This document shows, piece after piece, positions 43,979 through 54,703 of a stretch of DNA of 64,000 nt. The notes under the pieces were generated by a model. That model ran no database searches. It was given only the letters and a program-made list of their open reading frames with translations, and was not told where the DNA came from. Positions within the stretch are counted from its first letter, which is position 1. Each line of letters begins with the position of its first letter. The DNA is from Verpa conica (taxonomy: Eukaryota > Ascomycota > Pezizomycetes > Pezizales > Morchellaceae): NCBI GenBank assembly GCA_033030425.1, contig JAUFSD010000006.1, positions 1,178,001-1,242,000 of the forward strand, read 5' to 3'. The translations under genes were made by a program, and so were the position numbers.

Positions 43979-46484
43979 TCACCTCCGCCATTTGTGGGCT
44001 AAGTCACCAAGCGCAAACGTATCTATACGGCTCATCGCAGTAAGTTTTCTAGGTGTAAGGTTGATGTATGACTTTGAGGACGGTAAACCAATGGAATTAT
44101 GGCATGAAGTATCAATGGCGGTAGAAGGCAGAACACGAGCGGAGCGACGAGGGGAAAGAAGGTACGAACTCTCAGTAGTGGAATATTTCTGAGTTCTTGA
44201 TTCCGCTATAGATTCTGACTCTAATTCTGGAGTAGATCTTCCAGTAGATGCTGAAGCGCTCGGTGGTGGGGTAATAGTTTGATGCTCGAAGCCCCTTCCA
44301 GTAAAAACGGCAATGGCTAAATTGGCCATACCGTCAACTTCGTGCTTGTGGAGGACTTCTGGACTAAAAGCTCTCTGGTAAGCACCGTGAAATACATGTG
44401 CCCCCTTGGATTGACTCAGAACCTTTTCATCTGGGGCACCCTCCATGTGAGATGGGGCTTTCCCCTTACCCTTCCGATCACTGCCCTTCTTGGCTGTAGT
44501 TGACTTTGCCTTTTTCGCGCCTTTCGCATCATCACCACCAGAACTTCCACTTCCGCCATCAGATCGCCTCCTCTTTTTTCCAACAGTACGATCAGCAACC
44601 CCATCATCATCTGCGCCTTCTTGATTCTCGTCTCCACCAGTATTACCACTCCCACCTTCATCAGCGTCTCCATCAGGCCCTCTAATAGGCACTGCCATAG
44701 CCAAGTCTACATTTGGCAACAACTCCACATCAGGGAACTTCCCACCATTTTCCTGCACCTCGATTTCGATCCTTTCAAGGAGTCTATAGATATCGTCGAT
44801 AGTTTTTTCCATCCCGGTGTGGCGCATGATCCAGTTATTTCCACCTGTAGAGCTCCTACGCCTAGGGGTGGTTGTGCTGTTGCGCCTACTGCTCTCCCCG
44901 CTTGTTGGACCACCATCATTAGGCTCAAGCTCATCATCACCACCAGTATTATCCTCAAGTTCATCCTCATCATCAATTTCATCACCACCTTCACCACCCT
45001 CGCGGTTCATCCTAAGTTCCTCGCGCCTGCGAACTTTGATAACCCAGTCCTTGACCCCTCCCCAAAGTTCAAGACGTTCGCACTGGCGTCTAACCAACAA
45101 GACCTGCTGTCGGGCAAACCCTCTAGGATTACGATACCGAGAGCGTTGATAATGTTTGCGACAATAGTAGACCCACACATTCTTAGGGATCTGCCTAGTT
45201 GAGAGTTTGTTACGGCCAAAAATATGGGATACAACTTTTCGAAGCGGTGAGCCAGTAGTACAGATGCTACAATAAGAACATTTTGGTGCTTGGTTCAAAA
45301 AATCGTGTGGGGATGATGGAATATGTAACGGGCCAGTACCCGCATTAGTAGGAGGCCCAGAATCAGCGGAAATAGTGACCGGTTCCTGTCTAGGCGTGGA
45401 AACCTCAGGTGTTGGGCGAAACAGGGGAGTATCCCGATTGTAGGTATGGTTTATCATAGAAGGTCTCTGAACTTGAAGAGAACGGCCATCTCCAATATTA
45501 ATTATTGATGTCTCTTCCTCGATGGTTCTTCCAGTTGAAGCGACAGACCCCGGAGAAGCTGGCCTTAATTCAGGGCTAAATCAATAAGTTAATATCAGCA
45601 CAAACAAACAAAGTAGTAGAAAATAAAGCGAATAGGTCGGAGGCATACTCAATGTCCATTTGGAACTGTTGGTTGCTGCCAACCATTGTATGATTAGAAA
45701 TACTACGAGCACTGAGATCGGAGTGCCTCAATGAGCCACCACTCCCTCTACGACTAGCCAAGGCCTCTGCTGCTGCTTCCACTTCGAGACTTCTTCGACC
45801 ACTAGGTGTAGCAGCCCCCATTGCTACCTCTGCAAAGCTCAACAAGGTATCATAGCCATGGCCATGGTTTTGTTGCGGAGAAGAATATACAGATGTTTGG
45901 TACTGTGATGCATAGGTATATGGGTGTGATGAGGCTGAAGAAAAATAGCCATCAATATTAGAAGTGATTTGATGCTGATAGTGGTGAGACGTCGAACGTG
46001 GTGATAAGGCGCCTTCACCAGAGCTTGGGAGAGCGGAAGGATGCGAATTATTATTCAGAGGCGGTAGAAGCCTTCCAGGGAAAGATGAACAGGGCCCCAT
46101 GGTGGATTCACCCATCTCACTGCTCCCAGCACAAGCATTTTCAAAGTTCGAACTTGCTACTGAATGATGATGGGATGCCATGGGTACCTCAAGTGGGCTG
46201 GTGGCAGCAGTTGAGGACTGCAGCGATGGTCCGCTGTATGAACTGCGGGAGGAGATTGTGGAAGGGTTATTACTGTGTTGGTACGGATTGTAAGTGGAAA
46301 CCAGTTGAGAAAAATGATGCTCGGTGGTCGGGCTATGAGAGAATACAGACGAGCTTTCGCTATTCTGAGGTCTAATCTTGAAGGCAGTGGTACCTCCAAT
46401 GACCCTGATATTAAAAGCAGTATCGGCAGACCTAGGGGGGGTACTAGAAGTTGGGCAATCGTTGAGAACAAAGTTGATATCCAT
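43979..46484 (-). CDS. conserved ascomycete regulatory protein (ORP1-like), two exons
   Basis: Exon 1 is 46484-45649, the intron 45648-45576 (73 nt, GTATGC...TTTAG) and exon 2 45575-43979. The splice joins MDI-D-PELRPASPG in frame for 810 residues. The recognisable core is at about 392-468: KVVSHIFGRNKLSTRQIPKN, then WVYYCRKHYQRSRYRNP and VKDWVIKVRRREELR. It is widespread in filamentous ascomycetes, annotated in some as ORP1-like. Just before the core, CSYCSIC (378-384) and, within it, CRKH (417-420) could bind zinc, but this is inference. The N-terminal 300 residues are Ser/His/Tyr/Gln-rich and the region after the core is acidic then Lys-rich (KKRRRSDGG, KKAKSTTAKKG), both suggesting a nuclear regulator. 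Biochemical function is unknown. Confidence 0.88.
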
Positions 46485-48300
46485 GGCAGAAAATTGTGCT
46501 GGCGGAACACTTGGAGTTTAGGTACCGTTGACGTGGTGTTAAGGCCGTTATGCCGTTGCCAGTCGTTGTTGACGAGGTTTTGAGTGGGTGTTTGCTCAGT
46601 GATCGTGACCTACGAGAGCTGTCGGAATGTGCCACGACGATCAGTGGAAAACGCTGTGATGTGTTTGAATGTGGATGGGGTAGAATAAAATCGTTGGCGG
46701 ATGAGTGGGGAGAAGAAGCGGATGTCAACACGGGTGTGTTATAAAGACTTCCCAATGGATGGTCTCAATTCTATGATCGTGAAGAGGTAAGGGTTGAGCG
46801 GTTTCTCTTCTATGTAAGTAATACAGGCACTTGCAGCCAGCCAGAGACCAGGGAAGCAAATTGGGTGGCGTTGAATGGACCTTGTAGCCCCTCCTTTCTT
46901 AGGATCTATCTTTTACAGTCCCTATCTCCTTGATAAAAAATTCTATGAGACAAGAAGAGAGCAAGGAGAGAAAAAGGCACGAGTCGACAACAGAAGGGTG
47001 AGCGATGACGGAGGCTCGGTGACGCTACACACAACCAACCACGAAGCCAGATGCGGCAACACCAGCAGTAGCAGTAGCAGCAGAAGCAGCAGAAGCAGCA
47101 GCAGCAGCAGGAGGAGGGATTGAAAGCCGCAGTCAATCAGATCAGGTCACCTCCCCTCCCCGCAAAAAGACAGAATGGGGGATCGGGATCTTTTTTCGTG
47201 GGGGGGGGGGATGGTTGTTCAGCTGATGTGGTGTCCCGTTTAAACTTCCGCACGAAGACACAACTGCTGCCCGCAATGCTCCCTGGAGGAATGATCGGAC
47301 GACGATAGTAACTTGCGGGAGAGAGCAAGGAGGGAAAGCTGGAGGGGCAGCAGCAGCAGATGGTGATGATGACCAGAGGAGGGGAGTGAGGAAGAGCAGC
47401 AAGGCAGCAACAGGGCAGCAACAGGGCAGCAAGGCAGCAGATAATAGACAAACGATGATTATGGCGTGCAGTCAGGTAGGGACGTTCCTAGGAGCGAACA
47501 AACGAACGAACAAATGAACGAATCGCAAGGGGATAATTAATAAAATAGTAATAAAATAATTCCGGCAGAGACGTTTGTCGTATGTAGGTATATCTTTTTT
47601 GCTTCCTTTTCTTCCCGCGGGCTTTTCTTTTCTTTCCTTTCTTTTTCCTCACCCTTCCCTGTCTTCCTTTGCCTATCCAGTCTTCCTTTTGAAGTCTCTT
47701 GACTCTCTGCTTGTTGCGTCTCGAGTCTCTGCTGCCTCTCACTCTCCCTGCCTCTAGACTTGCATGCGACTCAACGCACAACACCACGCCAACTGCAGGC
47801 CAATAAACTTTTTGAGATCCGCGCCAGTGCACGAACCAGTAACGGTCGCGCTGGCGATCTGGGCGAGGGAAGGACCCTGTTCCTGGCGCTGCTATAAGCG
47901 GCCTCGCGAAAAGGGCCTCTGAGCTTTGTTGACCAAAAGGGTTGCAAGACACAAGGCAAGGTAGCAGCAGCAAGCAGCAGTGCTTGTTGTTGTTGTTTGC
48001 TGCTGCTATCAGGGGATGGGATGGGATGACTGGGCTCGTGCAGCAGCAAGCAAAATGCTACATACATGCAGTGCCCGCCTAGGAGGTCAAGGGTCTTGTG
48101 TGTTTGTGCCCGAAAACGACCCTGGAGTGATATCCCGGTCTAGGCGGGATCAGGATAAGTGCTGCGAGAGCTTGGATGCTGTGGAGGTGGGGATGACGAT
48201 TGGGGCCTTATGCGAGAAACATTACTATGCGGGGAAGGAAGGGGCTGCCTCCCCCCCTTAGAGACCTCGCCGGTAAACAATCTGATCTCAACCCCAACCC
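46485..48300. promoter_or_regulatory. low-complexity upstream region of the ORP1-like gene
   Basis: 1.8 kb of GC-richer sequence with an AGC triplet array (about 47069-47112), G11 (47200-47210), CAGCAA/GGCAGCAA repeats near 47395-47440, ACGAACGA repeats near 47500 and TTTCC-type pyrimidine tracts near 47620. This resembles the long leaders and promoters of fungal regulatory genes. Frames on both strands are simple-repeat translations. Confidence 0.45.
47069..47112 (+). repeat. AGC-type trinucleotide repeat
   Basis: Imperfect AGC/AGA triplet array, about 14 units, outside any credible coding frame. Confidence 0.85.
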
Positions 48301-51300
48301 CACAAACATGTATCTAAGAGATGACCCCAAAAAAGAAAAGAAAAATCTAAAGAGGAACAGATTTATCGGCGAGTTTACGTTTAGAGATAATGATCGAGGC
48401 AGGGGAGAAGCCACACGGAGAAGCCCCTAACAAATTCCCCAAAAGGGTGGTGCTTAGCTAGTGCTCGGACGACATCGCGGGGTCACTGGGCGATAACCAT
48501 CACTAATGCCGCTGTACCAGGCAGTACATGTAATTGTAATCATAGAAGCGGGGATATGATTATCCTCGCAGCAACAGAAAAAGTGTACTCCTGACAGTCT
48601 GCGCCCGACCAGACTTTAACGACTTACTGCCGCAAACACAAACCCGGTTGAGCTGACTGAAGAGGATCTCTCCCCCCCCCCAGCCCGTACCCTACCAATC
48701 AGTGACAGCTTCTCCACGCTTCTAGTCTACTCTAAGCCCCAAACTCTATCCAAAGAGAATTCAATAGTAAGAGTTGCCCAAAATCTTGAGTCTTTATAAA
48801 TTGCGCCCAAATTTCATTATTGACTGGATGATGGTGTCTCCTTTCGGCTTCCGGGTCGCGCGGCTTCTGTCGGGTGATTCAAAGCGAAAGCCGTTACAAG
48901 AATATAAAGAGCCTAGACTTCGGATCAGAATATAGGATGAACTGGACACTCTTATTTCGATCCTCCGGCGCGGCACACACCCTGTAACACAATTCATCTA
49001 CCGTTCTGGTTGTACATACTCCGGGCGTAAGTCGCCCACTTCACTTATTACCTTGGCTCAAGATTGACTTATTTTCGTGCTCATGCCTCATGCAGGCGCT
49101 CCCCCCCAAACGTTTGTTGAGGCTCCTTTGGCGAGGCTTTGCCATGGCCACAGTGGCCAGTAAAATGCTTGATATACACTGCAACAAGATATTGCAAACG
49201 CGGCAATTAAATCAAAAACATGCCTTATCGCCCATCCCTCGCCGTTGTCGTCTGATTTCCTCTGTGATCCCTTCCAAGCTTGAATGAGTTTCTGTAAACA
49301 TAGTGCCGCTCTTTTGTCTACCCTAGAATATTCACGGACCGAAGGCGGAGTAATTATTTTGGGAATGACTTGTAGGTGTTTTGCCAAGCATTAAAAAAAC
49401 TCCGCGCGGATGACTCGTGGAAAATAGTCACGATCGATCGAGGACGTGTTGCGAAAAGAACGACCTGGTGCACTGACTCTGCGGCCGCTACTTTCCTGGG
49501 GTAACCGACAGTTATGTTGAGTTCGTAAACCCCACGATACCTAGTCACACGCCCAAAAAGTCGCCAGCAAAAAAAGAACCATGGAGGAACTGTTACGCAT
49601 GTACATTCCTCTCTCCTCTCGCCGTTGTAATTGATTGCTCATATAAGCTTGTCCGACTTAGTAATGTACCGAGACATATCTTGACCAATCGGTACCGGTC
49701 CATATGCGTACAATAACAGCGTACAGCAGATTTTATGGCGGGAACTTCGGTCTCTCCATCGATCCACGAGTCCTGTTGAGGGCGAAAGGTCGTGGTGGGA
49801 GTGGGGGGAGGAATGGGGGGGGGCATTGTCAGTCTGGAACCGACACGATGCTGGTATGGGAACTCTGTGAAATCCAGACATGCTGATTACGGTAGAGGCT
49901 GCATTATTCGAGAAGTAATTCCGGGAACTCTTTGGTGTTTCAAGCCCCCTAGGGTAATCTTGGAGAGAAACCAAGGCTTGCAATCAATGATAACCACAGT
50001 TCCGGACAGTTGGGTGCATAGTTGCTACTTATCCGCATGTCGAAGCAAACAACTAGAGATTAATACGTGGTCTAGACATACCGGCTTGGGCTTTGATCTG
50101 CGAATGCCTACCTAGCGAGGAAATCCTTGATCGCCACAAAAGACCGGGAAGGCAGCCTGATGACGCAATATAATGTGGCCTTGGATCAGATGGGCACGTT
50201 TCTAACGAGGGGAAGGGAAGAAGAAGCAGTGCCGCCGGAAAAACCTGATGGATTGACAGGTCTTAGTGAAGCCCTATAATAATGTCGTTGAGGACAGATA
50301 TAGTAGATGAAAGCCGGGCGAGCTGCCTGCAGCTACACTTTGTGTTGTTTCCTTTGTTTTTCCTCGTGTTTCACAACAATGATTTTAATATCGCCTTGTT
50401 TCAACTGGCATCTAGAGTTGGTGATGTTTCCCAGGAGCCAGGCCTCTCACTGTTGCAAGTAGGGTACGCGTACAGTATGTAACTTAACCGTATATGTTTC
50501 AGATATCGAAAAACGGAAGTGTTATCTAGAGACAACAGAGCTGCAGGGCTGAAGAAACTGGCTCCTTCTTCAGCTCTGAAACACGGGTTTCGGAGAGACA
50601 TCGTCGGGATCAGATCTCGTGCCGCCTCATCCCGCGTTGCCCGCGCCTGACTAGCCCATCCCCGCCCCACGGGCCGGGTGACCCATCCCTTAGAACGCAC
50701 TCCGCCGATCCGACACTCTGCAATCAATCTGGGAAACTCATGCTCAGCGTACTCTGGAGGACATGCCTCTGTGTCCGTGTCTGATCAATGGCCAATTAGA
50801 AGCCGAAGCCCTTGAAGAGCATCTGGCGAATGTCTAAATATGCACAGAGAGGCATTGACCTAAAAGCTGAGGTCTCGTGGTTGCCATCGGCTGCTCCGTC
50901 CACGATCATTGGGCGTAGTTTAAACGCTGTCCTCATAAGCGCCACTCATGCCCAATCACTCGTGCACAGACCAATGCACCACTAACATCCTTGACCCCGG
51001 TCTCAAGACTACATGTACATGCACATATGTACTCTACCACCTTTTTTTTTTCCGGCCCGCGTGTGCCACCCCTGTGACTGAGACAACAGTTCCTGGAGAC
51101 ATCTGATCATGAGTTCACGCACTAGAGCAGCAATTGGCAGGTCTAGCGTTGCGAACATGTACATATGTACGTTTAGACACGCTCTAGGGTATGCTTTTAT
51201 ATCGCCTATTTGACTGAGGCCAGGTGGACCGTGTACAGAACTACATATAGACTACCAAGTGGCGAATTTACAAGTTAGGATGAATCAATGCATCAAGCGG

Positions 51301-52282
51301 GTCGAGATCATCGACTAATCATGATACTACATGTAGCTAGCTATGTAGCTATACTGCTCTACTCATGAACTATCACTCAGAGATCGACCCGCAGCAGTTA
51401 GGCCCCTACTATCCCCATATCATCCCAACCCCAGTATCTACTAAGACTCTTAGGGGTTCTCTAACTTTCGTGTCATATCAGCCCAAATCTTGCTGGCAAT
51501 ATCACTATTTAATAGTGGCGTATAGAAAAGACACAAGCGGCGCAGGAATATGTCGATCAGGTAAGCGGGAATATAGCCGTCCCCTTCAAAATAGATCTTA
51601 GACATATTGAGCCAAACAAGTCCTTGTTGCGTAACCAATGCAAGCTGCAGCTTTAAGCTCCTTGGTTCCTGATCGAGAGCATCAACTGCAGAACGAACAT
51701 TTCTAGGCTCATTTTCTACTCTTAAGTGCAAATACCCTAGGAAGGATTTCCCGTGCTAAAGAATTTGTTGTTACAAGGGCTCCGTCCGATTTAAATCGAC
51801 GCTGATCATGAGGAGGGTCCAGACAACACATCGAATGGGGCTTATGAACTAATTTGACTGCCAATTGAGCTTGAGTACTGAGACGAAAACGAAACACGGA
51901 GGCGCGGGTAGACCATTTTTAATGTCCTCTTCTATTCTCCTAAAGTCATTCCTTATATGTGTACTTGTTCTGCTACCACCCGGACCGCAATATAGGCACG
52001 TTTCTCTAGCTAGGGGCAACGGGACACATTTCTCTTATCCCGCTCATACCGTCTGGCTACGAGAGATATCGCTCCACGAAGTATCTAGGCTGGCCTGTTA
52101 CTTAAGAGTGGCCTGAGCGGCTTTTTGTCCGTGGCATATGCTAGTGTCACACATAAGAAAAGCGGGGTAAGTCATTCTTAGGTTATCTACGGTTGCAGAT
52201 ATTCTTCGTCCTTCATAACATAAAATCACAAGACTGAACGGCCCAATATCCCCCCAGGGCTATAGGTAATCCTTACTTGGAT

Positions 52283-52304
52283 ATTTCGGCCACCTAGCCG
52301 AAAT
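52283..52304. repeat. 8-bp perfect hairpin
   Basis: ATTTCGGC-CACCTA-GCCGAAAT: 8-bp stem with 6-nt loop. Confidence 0.55.
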
Positions 52305-53887
52305 TTCTATGGTGACATGGGCACGAACCATCACTCGGCTCTTCTTTTTATTTCACTAGTTCTCATACTTGTTTATAGATACATAATTAATATCTCATAC
52401 TGTCAGTTCTATATAGATTTATACTAATAAACTAAAGTTAAAGTTATTAACTCCTTCTAATTATATAGTATATCTACCTAGCGTATTAGGTGGTTTATTA
52501 TGAAAGTATTTTATTATTTGACTACACTTATAGGATATCTTAATGCACTTTTGTTTTACCTTGTTAATTATATTCTGCACTTTGTTCTTTTAGGGGTATG
52601 TGGAGAGCATGTTGGAGTTCTACATATAAGTGCATCTTTATACGGTAAGAAACATATCAAATTACTAGACAGTATACAAACGTATAGCTTATACATATAA
52701 TGTTCTTATTATACAAGGGCTGCAACAAACCAACATTCCGTGAGATTTTGAACCACAACGCTCCAGGGGCCTACTGTAAATCTGTCCGGTCCGAGCCGTC
52801 AAAGGCTTATCATGCTCTTATCAAGTAGGCGCTCGATCTACGCTATCTAAAATCACCAGCCGTGCTCATTTGACCTTCCTGCATATGATCTCTGCGTATG
52901 AAACTCATCACTTTCCTGGAAACACTTTTCGCATCCCTGTATGGTGCTCGGGGCTATAAAAGGTCTGCCTTTGCTATGTGTGATGAGCATAGCCCAGCGT
53001 CTCAAAAAAAAAAACGCTGTACTTTGGAATATCTCGCTTCTACTGGCTGACGTTAGGAGCTCTCGGGGATTAATTTTAGGGTGCTTGCGCGAGCTATAGA
53101 GTCTAGAGCTCATCGGTTCCCGGAGAGCAGGGGTATTTACACCTGTTTGGGCGCTATACTGCACTTGATATGGCTGGGAATTCGTCATTGCGTAGGGCTA
53201 GCTAGGAATGGACTAAAGCTGTTTGTGGAAATGATATGTTGATCGGTAATATCATGAATTGCCCAAAATGATTTCGCTCTTTGGGACCGTTTCTGTAAGT
53301 CCATCTACACATAGATAATCTATATGGAGGTATAAATTAGTCAAAACTTAATTTGCCACCGGTGATAAATAAAAGTACACAAACGCTGGATTCCAGCGCC
53401 CGTACGTGCTATTTTCCTTGAATCTGTACCTGAATCAAAACACGTCTACTGAGACATGTGCTTAGTTCATCTAGGTATTAGTGGGAAGGTGGTTTATTTC
53501 CATAATACATCTGGTGGCCTAGTTATTTTACTATCTATCTAGAGGCTTAGTAAGTTAATATTGCACCTTATCTAAGTAGAAATAGTACGTATAGGTGCTG
53601 GAATCTAGTATTCTTATACTTGAATTTAACACCTGTGGAAAATTATATTTTTGACACATTTGCTCTCCCATACTGTAGTCACTAATATTACAATTTTTCT
53701 TAATCGAGTGATAGTTTGTGGTACAAATATCGCCTCCTCAACATCTCTTAAATCTATTTGGCACTAGAGAATGAAACCTACAGTACATAGATTATGAATT
53801 TATTGATTAGATAGCTGGAGTTATACTCCCCAACAGATAAGCGAACCGCAACTTTAGCTAGAGGACTAATTGCCTAGCATTCTTCTG

Positions 53888-53928
53888 GCTCGCCGTTGCT
53901 GTGTTACCCGGCCCTAGGACCGGCGAGC
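53888..53928. repeat. 8-bp perfect inverted repeat with inner GC stem
   Basis: GCTCGCCG (53888-53895) pairs with CGGCGAGC (53921-53928). A CCGG...CCGG inner stem around CCCTAGGA lies between them. GC-rich island in very AT-rich surroundings. Confidence 0.55.
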
Positions 53929-54703
53929 GAGAATCTATGACTAAGTGTGGCCAGCCTTTATAATTAATAAGTGAATAAATTAATCGTTTATACTATCTCC
54001 GATAAATAGTTAGGAAGACTCAAAGTAAACCGTATTTACAAGATATAAGCTTGGTAAATGCGAGTATGTAAGGGCTATATACTAGGAGAATCTGCGGAAT
54101 TACATAGTCAATTTAAATTTCTGCGGAGTTTTGTGCGAATGTAGTTAGGAAGGCAGAAGACCTAGAATACCACCTCAAATGTACGTGTTGTAATTTGCTC
54201 GAGCTTAATAGTAGGTCAAGAACCCTGCATGAGTATATAGGAGTTTGTTGCTGTGTTGAGCCTTAGTCATAGCAACGAACTCTCTATATATTGTGCTGTT
54301 TATAAAACAAACGAATCGAACTAAGCTTGAATTCACATAAACACAGTACTTCTAGCCATATTATGTATTATCACCTGGGTTCTACTAAGAAATCAAGTTG
54401 CTAATATATAGTAGACTTCAGTAAATCTTCAAGCTTGGTCCTATCAAATACCATTATTCGTAATTAACTTTAAAGAGAATGAAATAAAGAAACTATAGTA
54501 AAAAAGACCGAAAGCATAAATGAGTAAACTCCCCCGTCCGAGTTACAAAGGACCCTCCATGCGAGCATAGAACTCCTTGAAACCCTTCTTGCATATAGGG
54601 GGGGTAGATATGAAAATCTCACATCGCTAATTTTTAGTATAGGATGTCCTAAAATATCCTACCACATTTCGCCCGATAGAACTTATGTTGTTGACCCGGT
54701 AGG

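Larger units (their letters stand above)
48301..54703. other. gene-poor region, 6.4 kb
   Basis: No supported gene. Small features: TACATGTA at 48525, 51010 and 51328, a C10 run at 48672-48681, hairpins at 52283-52304 and 53888-53928, and an A-run near 53006. A frame pair on the minus strand at 51450-51897 gives about 150 near-continuous codons with one frame change and could be a decayed gene, but no family is recognisable. From 52330 onward the sequence is very TA-rich. Confidence 0.5.

Noticed and set aside
46998..47973. Frames on both strands in the AGC/CAGCAA repeat zone
   Set aside because: Simple-repeat translations (poly-Cys, poly-Ser, Arg/Lys).
51450..51897. Two adjoining minus-strand frames that could be a frameshifted gene
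   Set aside because: No recognisable family and no supporting motif; kept only as a remark in the region entry.
52741..52860. Minus-strand GGTTCAAAATC B-box-like motif, with a similar motif near 63120
   Set aside because: A short match only; no A box at a consistent distance and no shared flanks between the two sites.
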